Below are positions 9,379 through 18,100 of a stretch of DNA of 64,000 nt, one piece after another. The position numbers and the translations under genes are program-made. The notes under the pieces were generated by a model. The model was not told where the DNA came from. It was given only the letters and a program-made list of their open reading frames with translations, and did not search any database. Source of the stretch: Microbacterium saperdae (GTDB taxonomy: Bacteria; Actinomycetota; Actinomycetes; Actinomycetales; Microbacteriaceae); assembly GCF_006716345.1 (NCBI RefSeq), contig NZ_VFOX01000001.1, positions 1,116,001-1,180,000 on the forward strand, read 5' to 3'. Every line of letters begins with the position of its first letter. Position 1 is the stretch's first letter.

Positions 9379-10299
9379 CTAGTCCCGAGAGCGTTCGAAG
9401 TCGGACTTCGATGGCGGAAGCGGTGCCCGCGGCGGGAGGAACCGTCGAATCCGATCCAGCGCCGCAAGGTGCTCGAGCCCGGCGGTGCGGAGAAGGTCCC
9501 GCGGCGGGGTTCCGGCCTGCAAGTGGGTAAGCAGCCAGGTGGTTCGCATCCGGGCCGGCCGAACGTTCAGCTCCGTTGTGTGTCCGCGATGAAGGAAGTC
9601 GGTCACCTGCGCTGACCGCACACCGGTGCGCCCGACCCGGAACACCCACTGGTCGTCGCCCAGTTCTCCTATCGCTGTGCGGAGTCCGGGTTGCCACGCA
9701 GGGAGCACCGGGACGAGCCGTGGTCGCCCTGACCACACCAGGATATGGACGTCGTCTCCGCGCAGGTCGATGTCCCCGGTGCGTACGGACAGCAGCTCCC
9801 GGGTCGCGAGGCCTGCTCCGAACCCCATCGCGAGGAGGGCGGCGGCGTCACGACGGCGGACAGTCGACCCCTGTGCGCTGGCCCAGCTCCGGAGGGCGGC
9901 GATCTCGGCTGCCGTGTATGGCGGAGTGGGATCAGACCGAGGGATAGGGAATGGGACGTCTGAGGGTGGAGTCACGGCGTCGACGATGGTGAGGAGGACG
10001 GACCGATAGGTGGCCCTGCTGCCGCGGGTGAACGACTCCATTCCTCGGTGGACATACTCTTCGACCACTCGACGCCGGAACATCCGCGCGACGTCGAGTT
10101 CCAGGCCCTTGGTCTGCCACGCCCAAAGCACGAACGCCGTCGCGACCGGATACAGCGAGCGTGCCTCTCGACCGGTCCTGCGTGCGGTCTTGTTCACCGC
10201 GGCCGTCACTACCGGCTCGAGCGTCGTCCAGTACCGCGCCGCCTTCTTCGGCGCGAAGGTTCCGTTGCCTGCTTCGTGTCCGTCGCCGGGATGAGTCAT
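9379..10299 (-). CDS. Tyrosine-recombinase-like protein lacking the catalytic Tyr
   Basis: 306 residues from MTHPGDGHEAGNG. N-terminal helical core-binding-type region (residues about 15-130), then GFGAGLATRELLSVRTGDIDL, HILVWSGRPRLVPVLP and MRTTWLLTHLQ, matching the catalytic-domain scaffold of tyrosine recombinases. The end of the domain, where Tyr is expected, reads LDRIRRFLPPRAP and has no tyrosine. It is the second gene of a four-gene series: small ORF, this gene, a second recombinase-like gene, transposase-like gene. It begins 14 bp after the small ORF. I infer a structural or DNA-binding role within the element. Confidence 0.68.
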   Translation of the reverse strand: MTHPGDGHEAGNGTFAPKKAARYWTTLEPVVTAAVNKTARRTGREARSLYPVATAFVLWAWQTKGLELDVARMFRRRVVEEYVHRGMESFTRGSRATYRSVLLTIVDAVTPPSDVPFPIPRSDPTPPYTAAEIAALRSWASAQGSTVRRRDAAALLAMGFGAGLATRELLSVRTGDIDLRGDDVHILVWSGRPRLVPVLPAWQPGLRTAIGELGDDQWVFRVGRTGVRSAQVTDFLHRGHTTELNVRPARMRTTWLLTHLQAGTPPRDLLRTAGLEHLAALDRIRRFLPPRAPLPPSKSDFERSRD

Positions 10300-10312
10300 C
10301 GTCAGGACGCTC

Positions 10313-10630
10313 CTACTGCGGCAGCGGTGTCCGTGACACCCGGTTGATGCCCAACACCGTGGCGGACGTACGGCGAGTGAACAACACTCCGGGGATGTCT
10401 CGGTCGATGAGGAGAACCATCGTGGCCCCGACTCGGCACGTCGCGACTGTGACCAGCGCGGCGGATTCGGGATCGAGCACCGCACGGACCCCTGCGCCCA
10501 CCTCTACCGTGCGGGTGACCTGACGCTTGTTCATGTCGAGGCGATAGGCGACACCGTCCTCCGTGGTCACGACGAAGACACCGTCCATCTCGTCGAGCAC
10601 CCGGTCCTGCGGCTCGTCGTCGATCTGCAC
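10313..10630 (-). CDS. Small protein at the head of the recombinase-like series
   Basis: 105 residues with GTG start and GGGAGG upstream at good spacing. Beta-rich, no signal peptide or membrane segment: MDGVFVVTTEDGVAYRLDMNKRQVTRTVEVGAGV, then AALVTVATCRVGATMVLLIDRD. I do not recognise the family. The YRLDMNKRQVTR segment resembles the opening beta-hairpin of small regulatory proteins, but that is weak. It is probably co-transcribed with the two recombinase-like genes, which begin 14 bp downstream. Confidence 0.62.
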   Translation of the reverse strand: MQIDDEPQDRVLDEMDGVFVVTTEDGVAYRLDMNKRQVTRTVEVGAGVRAVLDPESAALVTVATCRVGATMVLLIDRDIPGVLFTRRTSATVLGINRVSRTPLPQ

Positions 10631-10788
10631 GATGGCGCCTCCCTTCAGGTGCCAGCAACCCTACGAAGCCGTCGACGGCGACTCCGCCGACTCAGCGACA
10701 CTGCCGCGTGCACTCGGCGTGGTCTGACAGCAGGGGCACACCGCGCATAGGTGCATTGGGCGAGCCGTCTCGCCCATGAAAGGACCCT

Positions 10789-11352
10789 GTGCGCGCGTCG
10801 ACCCCCGCAGAACTCCACGCCGAAGCTGAACGACTACGACGGGCGGACGGGCCCGTCGATCCCGCGGGCGACCGGTTCGCCGCGGTCGTGACCTTGGTTC
10901 TCGACGACCAGGTCGCACCTCAGCGCCGCGCCGTGAACTGGATCAGCTCACTCCATGCCTACGAAGATCACTGGCGAGACCTTGGCCGCGCGCCCCGCGA
11001 GAACACTCGCGCCAGGGCGACCCTCACGGATGAGGAACGCCACCTCGGCGAGTGGGCTCGGTACCAGCGTCGCTTCGAAGGCGGCCTGAACGCGTATCAG
11101 CGTGCTCGGCTCGACGTCTCACCCGCCTTCGAGTGGGATCCCCTGGATCGCGTGTGGAACGAAAGGTTCGAAGCATGCGAACGATTCGTCACTGCACACC
11201 GCACGCTCCCTCGCCTACACGCGGCAGATCGAACGGAGTTCCTGCTGGCACGCTGGCTCGGCCGCCAACTGCTGAGATTACGAAGCGGTCGGCTGGAGAA
11301 GGTTCGCACTCATCAGCTGCACCGACTCCTCCGAGAAGCGCGACGAGATTAG
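10789..11352 (+). CDS. Helicase-associated (HA) domain protein
   Basis: 187 residues, GTG start preceded by AAAGGA. Two copies of the HA pattern can be seen: W-x-x-x-L...Y...W..LGR.P...T...LTDEERHLGEWARYQRR....L, and W...FEACERFVTAHRTLPRLHAADRTEFLLARWLGRQL. HA domains are usually appended to DEAD/DEAH helicases in actinobacteria, where they are thought to contact nucleic acid. Here no helicase domain is attached, so it is a stand-alone HA protein. It is divergent from the recombinase-like operon. Confidence 0.75.
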   Translation: MRASTPAELHAEAERLRRADGPVDPAGDRFAAVVTLVLDDQVAPQRRAVNWISSLHAYEDHWRDLGRAPRENTRARATLTDEERHLGEWARYQRRFEGGLNAYQRARLDVSPAFEWDPLDRVWNERFEACERFVTAHRTLPRLHAADRTEFLLARWLGRQLLRLRSGRLEKVRTHQLHRLLREARRD

Positions 11353-11392
11353 CTAGGTCGCACCGTGTGGTCACTCGCCGCTGGAGGACTCC

Positions 11393-11770
11393 TCAGGAAC
11401 TCCATGACCACGCGTCGTGCCTCGCCTCCAGAAGAATCTCGTCAAGCCCACCGGCGAGCATCTTCTCAATAGCGGTGGGTTCGCCGTCAGGGTAGGGCGT
11501 GTTCAACCACTGCGCCCAGGTCCAGCGACTCTGGGTCCCGGTCTGCAGAACGCGAAGGACATCGGTCAGCCCGTCGACCACCCTCCCTTCGTGCAACTGG
11601 AACGCGGGAAAGAAATGGACATCGTCGTCAGTGAGCAGCATGAGGAGTCGAAGCGTGCGCCCGGCTTCCACCACCTCGGCTTCCGTCCATTCGAGGGCGC
11701 GGGCCATGCTCGCCACGGTGTAGCAGGGGCCGATGATCCGAGCCCAGGGGTTCGGTTCATCTTCGGTCAC
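11393..11770 (-). CDS. MbcA/ParS-like (antitoxin-type) protein
   Basis: 125 residues. N-terminal winged-helix-like region CYTVASMARALEWTEAEVVEAGRTLRLLMLL; C-terminal part FFPAFQLHEGRVVDGLTDVLRVL, then WAQWLNTPYPDGEPTAIEKMLAGGLDEILLEAR. The latter matches the toxin-binding domain layout of MbcA/ParS/Xre antitoxins (WL-x-TP...G..P...L..G). Known partners of such antitoxins are RES-type toxins, but here the gene overlaps a metallophosphoesterase gene by 4 bp (ATGA). The homology is recognised by pattern only; the pairing is the unusual point. Confidence 0.62.
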   Translation of the reverse strand: MTEDEPNPWARIIGPCYTVASMARALEWTEAEVVEAGRTLRLLMLLTDDDVHFFPAFQLHEGRVVDGLTDVLRVLQTGTQSRWTWAQWLNTPYPDGEPTAIEKMLAGGLDEILLEARHDAWSWSS

Positions 11771-12738
11771 TGCTCATCCTCGGGGTTTCGAGTGTGGCGC
11801 TGGCGGACGTCCTTGATGATCTCCTCGAGGCTGCGGAGTCCGTCGATGTAGTCCTGGGCATCACGAAGCGCTTGAGCGGAGGGCCTCAATCCGTCCAAGA
11901 CTCCCGAGTGCAGGGACTCGGCTACGCTGTTCATCCGCTGCTCCCGCGCTTTACGAGAACCGTCGTCGTCGGCAAGTCCGCGGAGGATGGCCAGGCTCGG
12001 CGTCGCCATCCTGAGGTTCGTCATGTCGAGGATCCCGAGGTTCCACTCGTGACCTTCGCGCCCGAGACTCGCCACGCGACGACCATCTGAAGTCTGTCCG
12101 CCCGCCCCGACATGCAGGTGCCCATGAGCGAGGAGTTCGGGATGCACAGCATCCCAGACCTCGCTGACCCGCGCGCGCGACGCCGCGGACGCCTCCAACG
12201 CCGCCTTCGGGAACCGATGCGGGTTCGTGCGGAGGATCTCACCGACAGGGCGGACAGGGGTGTTGGCGGGTGACTCGTGGGTGAGCATCAGGTCGGCGGG
12301 GCCGCCGGCGATGGCCTCGGCGACACTCTGGTCACTGATTGCCTCTTGGGGCCACCAGGTCAGCCCTTCGATCCTCGACTCGTGGTCGACAGACGCGGCG
12401 CCACCCAGTGACAGCACGGAGCGCCCACCGATGGTGAGGCGCGCAGGCCGCGGGAGCAGCCACACGAGCTTGGAGACCCGCACGGCTTCGCCGGGGTACT
12501 TGTTCATGAGTGGGGTGATCTCACCCCACGGCTCATGATTCCCTCCGGTCACGTAGATGCCTGTGATGCCCGTCTCAGTGAGCGCCTCGTCGACCTCTTC
12601 CGGGGGCATCCACCAGTCGCCGAGCTGCAAGATGGTCGTCACGTCCGGCGCGAGGTGCGGGAGTGCCCTCGCCAGCATCCGGATCCAACCGACGTTGCCG
12701 TGAACGTCCCCCAACACTGCGACTCGCTGGTCTGGCAA
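11767..12738 (-). CDS. Calcineurin-type metallophosphoesterase
   Basis: 323 residues with TTG start. All metal-binding motifs are present in order: VLGDVHGN (D-x-H), LQLGDWW (GD), TGGNHEPW (GNH[E]), LMLTHESP and LLAHGHLHVG (GHxH), so a di-metal phosphoesterase should be active. The C-terminal 90 residues (DDDGSRKAREQRMNSVAESL to RSLEEIIKDVRQRH) are charged and helical, beyond the catalytic domain. The substrate is unknown. Its stop overlaps the start of the MbcA/ParS-like gene, suggesting a functional pair. Confidence 0.85.
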   Translation of the reverse strand: MPDQRVAVLGDVHGNVGWIRMLARALPHLAPDVTTILQLGDWWMPPEEVDEALTETGITGIYVTGGNHEPWGEITPLMNKYPGEAVRVSKLVWLLPRPARLTIGGRSVLSLGGAASVDHESRIEGLTWWPQEAISDQSVAEAIAGGPADLMLTHESPANTPVRPVGEILRTNPHRFPKAALEASAASRARVSEVWDAVHPELLAHGHLHVGAGGQTSDGRRVASLGREGHEWNLGILDMTNLRMATPSLAILRGLADDDGSRKAREQRMNSVAESLHSGVLDGLRPSAQALRDAQDYIDGLRSLEEIIKDVRQRHTRNPEDEQ

Positions 12739-13026
12739 CGTGATTTCGGCTGCGTGTTCCAGCGCTCATCATTGATGACCCCCATCGGCATCGTTCGGCG
12801 CCGTACTGGTTATGGCGCATCCTCGTGGCTAGCGTCACACGCGAACGCTCTGGGACTGATGCTTGGCGCGAGACTTGTCGACGAGTCGGCGAATCGGTAA
12901 TCGCACGCGCAAGAAATTCGGACAACACGACGGTATTCGAGGTCGTGCATGCGGCCCTCCGACCGCTGCGCCTCGGCGCCCGAGCGAAGCGACCCGACGG
13001 TCGCGGTCTGACGATATCTTCGGGTA

Positions 13027-14070
13027 ATGGGAACCCCTGGCCCGGCAGCGAAGCGTCACCACTACGTCCCCCAGTTTCACCTGCGTGGCTTCGCCGACGG
13101 CGAGACCATCACGACTGTCGAGCTACCCGGCGACCGCTCCTACAACCAGCCGGTTCGCAAGGCGGCCGCTGAGAACCACCTTTACTCGCTCCCTGGTCAC
13201 CCCGACGGTGCGGATGTGTTCGAGAAGGCGCTCTCTCAGCTCGAAGGTGAAGTCGCGGGCATCTTCGCAGACATCGCCTCGGGCACGTGGCCGCTCGATG
13301 AGGAGTCACGCGGCAGCCTCGCTTACTACGTCGCTCTCCAGATGGCCCGTGGCCCGGAACAGCGGCGGAACTCGGAGAATCTCGCGAGGCAGGCCACCCG
13401 CATGGAAATCGGGTACGGGGGGCGCGCCGGAGTGAAGGGGTGGGCCAAGAAGAACCTCGGTCTCGAAGTGGACGATGCGACGGCCGCGAGGCTGTGGGAT
13501 GAGGCGATGCGTCCCGAAGGCCCGCCCATCAAGATTTCAACAGCCGCGCACATCGAGCAGGCGCTCGAAATCGCCGAGTCGCTGCTCACATACATGAGTG
13601 GTCGCCCCTGGTCTCTGGTCCGCTTCGACAAGCGGTCGCTCATCCTCTCGGATGTACCTGTTGGACTGGTCCGTCGGCCGGACGAGGAGGACTCGTGGAT
13701 GGGCGTCGGTGTCATGACAGCATGGGGAATAACGTTCCCGCTGACGCGCAAACTCGGGCTTCTCATGAACGACCCCGACCTCGTTATCGACAAAGGCATT
13801 CCGGTGGAGAAGGTGAGGGCCGGCGCATTCGACTTCGTGCAGATTGGCACAACCGCGATGGAGCGCATTTTCAACGAGCACACGGCCTCCAGCGCCAGTC
13901 TGAGGCTGTTTCACCACCCGGAGGATGCGCGCTTCGTGCCGAGCGGGCTGCCGGACCCCTCGCCGGTCACAATGTCGCTCCAGGGCACACCGAAGGAGTA
14001 CTCGGGCGAGCCGTACATCCTGCCCCACATCCCGAAGGCGAATCGGTCCGTGCCCGACCAGGATGAGTGA
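13027..14070 (+). CDS. DUF4238 family protein
   Basis: 347 residues. It opens with KRHHYVPQFHLRGFAD, the hallmark HHYVPQ-x-L-x-F motif of DUF4238, followed by ENHLYS and a helical body (YYVALQMARGPEQRR). The middle contains a strand-rich block RPWSLVRFDKRSLILSDVPVGLV. The family function is unknown; members are frequent in accessory regions. Stand-alone gene, with about 290 bp of non-coding DNA upstream and a decayed region downstream. Confidence 0.85.
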   Translation: MGTPGPAAKRHHYVPQFHLRGFADGETITTVELPGDRSYNQPVRKAAAENHLYSLPGHPDGADVFEKALSQLEGEVAGIFADIASGTWPLDEESRGSLAYYVALQMARGPEQRRNSENLARQATRMEIGYGGRAGVKGWAKKNLGLEVDDATAARLWDEAMRPEGPPIKISTAAHIEQALEIAESLLTYMSGRPWSLVRFDKRSLILSDVPVGLVRRPDEEDSWMGVGVMTAWGITFPLTRKLGLLMNDPDLVIDKGIPVEKVRAGAFDFVQIGTTAMERIFNEHTASSASLRLFHHPEDARFVPSGLPDPSPVTMSLQGTPKEYSGEPYILPHIPKANRSVPDQDE

Positions 14071-14299
14071 CGTGGCGCCGACTTACAGTGCGCGGGAGAT
14101 GTAAGTCTGCGCCACAACTGAAGTCTGCACCCGTGATTCAGGTCTGCGATGGGTGAAACACGAAATTCGGCATGCCGCCCTTCAGGAACCAGGGCGGCGG
14201 TGCAATGCTTCACGTTCTTCGACGTTAGGCGCAGAACTTCTTCGCCGACTGGGAAGCAGGAGCCAACAGCATCGCGTCCCTATGCGAAGCGGGACGAAA

Positions 14300-14733
14300 T
14301 CCGCACGACAAGAAACTCACGAACCTCATCGGCGAACTCGGATGGACCTCAATCAGGGTGACGCCATGCTTGCTGCACAGGTCGCGCTTGCGCTGGTCTC
14401 ATTCCCGCTGTCACTCGAACGCTTCCGAGCCATCAAATCTCTCTCAGGCTCGGAATGCTGTAGCCCCTGGTGTTCGATGGCCACTTCGCTTTGAGGGAAG
14501 TAGATGTCGAGGGATTGCGGTCGCAGCACAACGCGGACGAGCTTGGTGTGCGAGTGTTCATCCGGTAAGGCGGCGCACTTCGTTGAGTCCCGCCACCTCT
14601 GACACCCATCCCTCGCCGACAGTGTTGAGTCCCTCGGGCCTGGCGTAGTGAGTTCTCTGCCTGTGATGAGCGGGGTGGCTGTTTCTAGGGGGGAATATCT
14701 AGAAATGAAGTCGAAAAAACGTGCCACTCCCAT
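14300..14733 (-). pseudogene. Remnant of a DUF559/homing-type endonuclease gene
   Basis: In one frame the minus strand reads DEHSHTKLVRVVLRPQSLDIYFPQS then VAIEHQGLQHSEP, a good match to the LDIYxP...AIEYQGxQHxxP core of restriction-like endonucleases in this group. The continuation expected next (GSEAFE ... QRE.DQRKRDLCSKHGVTLIEVHP) is present, but in a different frame and with two in-frame TGA codons. So frameshift plus stops: clearly dead. Ends are approximate. The rest of 14071-14778 shows no coding signal to me. Confidence 0.6.
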
Positions 14734-14778
14734 CGGAGCACGACAGCGATTCGGCAGTCCCGAGCGCAGGTGTCCTCC

Positions 14779-15657
14779 TCACACTTTGACGTCAGCCGCG
14801 TGCGGTATCGATTCCGCGGCGCCGAGTCGGGTCACAGACAGCGACGCCGCGACGGTGGCGACTTCGACTGCGAGCCGGAGAGGCGTGTCGATAGCGAGAG
14901 CAGCGACTAGATAACCCACGAAGGTGTCGCCCGCCGCAGTGGTGTCTACGGGTTCCACTTGTGGCGCAGGCACCGAGTAGAGGATCTTCCCATGTTCTGC
15001 GACCAGCGCGCCGCGGGGTCCGAGCGTGACGATGGTGAGTGGGCCGCGTGCGCTGAGCACGCGGGCAGCTGCATCGGCGTCGCTCTCGCCGGAAAGCATG
15101 AGTGCTTCACCCTCGTTGGGAACGAGGATGTCGCTGAGGTCGATGAGCTCATCGATGTCCCCACGGACGGGGGCCGGGGTGAGGACGGTGGTTATACCTC
15201 TGGTCCGTGCGAAGGACATCGCCTTCTGCAGGAGAGCCTTGGGGCGCTCGAGTTGCACGACGAGATGCGACGTGGAGTCGATGATCGCCCGGTCATCATC
15301 CGACAGGACTGCCGAGTCGTTCGCGCCCGGAATGATGACGATGGTGTTCTCACCGTCCGCCGTGAGGCTGATCTGAGCAACCCCCGTGGACTCCGCCACG
15401 CGCCGCACGAACGTGGTGTCGATGCCTTCGAATGTCAGCCATGCGTGTAGCTGAGTCCCGAAGTCGTCGGAGCCGATCGCGGAGATCATCCGCACATCGG
15501 CCCCTGCCCGGCTGGCGGCAACCGCCTGGTTCAGTCCCTTTCCTCCGGGCCCGATGGCGAAGCGAGAACCGACGATGGTTTCGCCCGGTTCTGGGCGCCG
15601 GGGCTGGTGGAAAACAAGATCCATGTTTGCGCTACCGAGGACGGAGATTGCTCCCAC
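14779..15657 (-). CDS. rbsK: Ribokinase (PfkB family)
   Basis: Phosphorylates D-ribose to ribose-5-phosphate with ATP. About 292 residues from GTG at 15657 (VGAISVLGSANMDLV). PfkB signatures: GPGGKGLNQAVAASRAGADV near residue 38 and DTTAAGDTFVGYLVAAL near residue 245, which contains the catalytic GD with a slightly changed anion-hole loop (TTAAGD for TGAGD). A second GTG at 15726 overlaps the stop of the upstream hydrolase gene (GTGA) and would add 23 atypical residues; coupling from there is possible. Its neighbours, a nucleoside hydrolase and sugar importer, supply a source of ribose. Confidence 0.88.
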   Translation of the reverse strand: MGAISVLGSANMDLVFHQPRRPEPGETIVGSRFAIGPGGKGLNQAVAASRAGADVRMISAIGSDDFGTQLHAWLTFEGIDTTFVRRVAESTGVAQISLTADGENTIVIIPGANDSAVLSDDDRAIIDSTSHLVVQLERPKALLQKAMSFARTRGITTVLTPAPVRGDIDELIDLSDILVPNEGEALMLSGESDADAAARVLSARGPLTIVTLGPRGALVAEHGKILYSVPAPQVEPVDTTAAGDTFVGYLVAALAIDTPLRLAVEVATVAASLSVTRLGAAESIPHAADVKV

Positions 15658-15722
15658 AGGTGGTTCTCTCTGTCTCCGATGGGCGCCGAAGATGCGCTCA
15701 TTGTCGTTGGTTCCCGTGCGTG

Positions 15723-18002
15723 TCACGGAAGCGAAGCGCGGTACCGGTAGCTGAACCTGCCGTTGGGAGCGGTGTCGCCGGAGGCCAACAGATCGAGCAT
15801 GTCGCCCGGCACCGTCGGGTTGTCGATCCACTTGAATCGCAGATCGACGCTGGTGGCGGCGGCGAGGCCGAGAGCGGCGCGCGGAACAGCGAGCTCGAGC
15901 TGGTTGCCTGAGATGGCGATGTCGACGGGCGTCACCGCGCTCCATGACCACCCGCCCAGCGAGGCCTCGAGGACGCTACGTCCATCCGTCGCGAAAGTGC
16001 GGTTGACGATGAACTGGAAGCCTTCCCATTCCGGGGCGGTCGAGCCGTCGATGCCGATGGCCAGAAGCATCCAGTTCGGGTCCGTCCGCGGAGTGAGCGT
16101 CTGCGCCGTCTCAACGTAGAACGAGATCGTCGTTGCATCTCTCGCGACCTTCGACAGGAGGATCTCGTTGCGTCCGGTCGTGTTCGTGTAGGTACCAGCG
16201 GACCCCCATCCGGGTTCTGAGCGGTGAGCTGTCTCGCCGCTGTGGTCTCGAAAGGTGGGCCCCACTGCCGCCCAATCGCTGAATGACCCGTCGATGGCTA
16301 TGGAGGTCGGTGTCGTAGCGGCTTCCAGGTCGCGAACGCCTTTGAAGCGGCGGATGTTCGACACCAGCTGATAGTAATAGTCGTCCCCGTGGCCGCCCTT
16401 CATCGGCTCGATGTCACGGGAATGTTCCTGGTCGAACTGGTCGACGAAGATGACGTCGCCTTCTGCGACAAGCCAGTCGTCGAGCCTCATCGCCACCCAC
16501 TCGTTCCACCCTGTCACGAAGACGAACTCGGGGTCGCTGTCGTGGACGCGATCCCACTGCTCCTGGAAGTTGAGTCCGTGTCGGACGAGAGAGCCGCTGC
16601 TGGGGAGGGTCTCCGCATGGAACGAGCGGCCCTGGGCGGTGGGCTCGCTCATCGCCGCGAGACGACCATTCAATGCGTTCTGGGCGACGCTCACGCTCAT
16701 CTGCTCGACTGCGCCGCTACCGTCGAGGTACTCGTGTTGCGGGTGGTCTTCCAGCCAGCTCCATTGGTTCGGCCCCGTCTGGCCGGCGAAGAAGGAGATC
16801 TGGTGGTCTCGGAAGGTGAAGAAGTCGAGAACGTCCGCGGTGGAGACGGCTCCTTCTTCGAGATACAGCTCCCGGTCCCCGGCCACGGTGGTGCCGTTGC
16901 GGTATGCCTGACCGCCGGGGACGGTGCTAGTGGGCTCGGTCCACCAGCCGACTGTCCCCACGGGTGCGGACTGCTCGAGGTAGTAGGTGCCAGCCGCGAG
17001 CGGGGTCGTCGGTGCCACCGTACAGATGCTGTTGTCGGCGATGGACGTGAACGTGCGTGTGGCGAGAACGGCACCGCCGGGCCCGCCGGCGCGGAGCGTG
17101 AGGGTGCATCCGGAGGTGCTCGATCCCCATGTCGGTACGCGCGCGCCGACGACTCGGCCGTTTCCTGCCACGGTGAATGTCTGTCCGTTGGTTGCGCCGA
17201 CAGGAAGGGGCGCGGGGTCGGATCCCAGCAGCGTTCTCAGATCGGGACCAAGGAGTGCGGGGTTGCTCAGGACGAGCGGCTTGCCCTTCCACGTGAACCA
17301 GAGGTCGGAGTGGACGCCCGGCGCGTAGATGTCCTGGTAGAGCTTCTTCACCAGCGGTTTGGCAGGGTCCCATGGGCACATGAAGGCGATATCCGGCGTG
17401 CGTTCGCCCTCCGCGCGGATCGCGGCGTACACGTCGAAAAGGGCCGTGTAGTTCTCGGGATAGTCGAACCCGTTCGTGGCGTCGAAGATCACCACGTCCA
17501 CTCCCGCGTCGACGAGCTGACGGGCGTGACGGCGGATCACCCACTCGTCGGAAGACAGGTAGTAGCCGTACGCGGGCTCAGACCAGTGGTGATAGTCATT
17601 CATCGGTCCCCACGCGGGATGGGTTTTGTCGTCCCGAGCCTCGGGATGTGCCGCGAGGATCTGCTCGATGTTCCACGGGCCACTGGTGGTATGTTCACCG
17701 AGCCACAGGAAGTAGAACATGCCAACGAAGCGGTCCTCACGCGGGGGCCCTACCTCGCTGAAATCGGGGAGTACACGCCCGAGGCCGTCCCGGGCGGCCC
17801 AGGAGTCACTGCGCGTGTCCCATGTCACCACGCTCGTGGGGGACACGTCTGCCGTGGGGGTCAGAGGGCTCGCGACCGGCCATGCGGATGCATGGGCGTC
17901 CGTAGATGAAAAGGCAGACAGTCCGACAGTGGCGGCCGTAGCCGCACTCAGCGTCAGGAAGCCGCGGCGGGTGAAGAAGAAGCGGGGTTCAGGGTGACTC
18001 AT
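15723..18002 (-). CDS. Tat-exported glycoside hydrolase (GH71/GH99-like)
   Basis: 759 residues with a twin-arginine signal (FTRRGFLTLSAATAATVGLSAF) and a likely cleavage after AHA near residue 37. The catalytic part (residues about 85-500) has the layout of GH71/GH99-type TIM barrels: FVGMFYFLWLGEH, DVVIFDATNGFDYPENY, FMCPWDP, and EFVFVTGWNEWVAMR with the conserved GWNEW. A carbohydrate-binding-like insert lies around residues 260-370 and a C-terminal beta domain (SIAIDGSFSDW onward) resembles CBM9-type modules. The substrate is probably an alpha-linked glycan; not proven. It is divergent from the nucleoside hydrolase across a LacI operator. Confidence 0.82.
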   Translation of the reverse strand: MSHPEPRFFFTRRGFLTLSAATAATVGLSAFSSTDAHASAWPVASPLTPTADVSPTSVVTWDTRSDSWAARDGLGRVLPDFSEVGPPREDRFVGMFYFLWLGEHTTSGPWNIEQILAAHPEARDDKTHPAWGPMNDYHHWSEPAYGYYLSSDEWVIRRHARQLVDAGVDVVIFDATNGFDYPENYTALFDVYAAIRAEGERTPDIAFMCPWDPAKPLVKKLYQDIYAPGVHSDLWFTWKGKPLVLSNPALLGPDLRTLLGSDPAPLPVGATNGQTFTVAGNGRVVGARVPTWGSSTSGCTLTLRAGGPGGAVLATRTFTSIADNSICTVAPTTPLAAGTYYLEQSAPVGTVGWWTEPTSTVPGGQAYRNGTTVAGDRELYLEEGAVSTADVLDFFTFRDHQISFFAGQTGPNQWSWLEDHPQHEYLDGSGAVEQMSVSVAQNALNGRLAAMSEPTAQGRSFHAETLPSSGSLVRHGLNFQEQWDRVHDSDPEFVFVTGWNEWVAMRLDDWLVAEGDVIFVDQFDQEHSRDIEPMKGGHGDDYYYQLVSNIRRFKGVRDLEAATTPTSIAIDGSFSDWAAVGPTFRDHSGETAHRSEPGWGSAGTYTNTTGRNEILLSKVARDATTISFYVETAQTLTPRTDPNWMLLAIGIDGSTAPEWEGFQFIVNRTFATDGRSVLEASLGGWSWSAVTPVDIAISGNQLELAVPRAALGLAAATSVDLRFKWIDNPTVPGDMLDLLASGDTAPNGRFSYRYRASLP

Positions 18003-18021
18003 GACATCCTCGTCCTTGTCG

Positions 18022-18037
18022 TATGAAAGCTTTCAAT
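18022..18037. promoter_or_regulatory. LacI-family operator, copy 1
   Basis: TATGAAAGCTTTCAAT, built on the perfect palindrome TGAAAGCTTTCA (18024-18035). It lies between the divergent starts of the glycoside hydrolase (18002) and the nucleoside hydrolase (18101). The identical 16-mer recurs at 23146-23161. It has the form of LacI-type operators, and a LacI gene is 0.9 kb away. Confidence 0.85.
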
Positions 18038-18100
18038 GCCGACGACAATAGTGCAGAATCGAGGTGTCGCACAACCGCGCAACGACCCGAGGAGCAGAAC

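Noticed and set aside
8312..10299. A recombinase-in-trio (RIT) element
   Set aside because: Only two recombinase-like proteins are present, both with altered active sites, and the third gene looks like a DDE transposase, not a recombinase.
16389..17909. A long open frame on the plus strand opposite the Tat-exported hydrolase
   Set aside because: Composition is typical of the antisense of a high-GC gene, and no family is recognisable; the minus-strand frame has clear signal peptide and hydrolase motifs.
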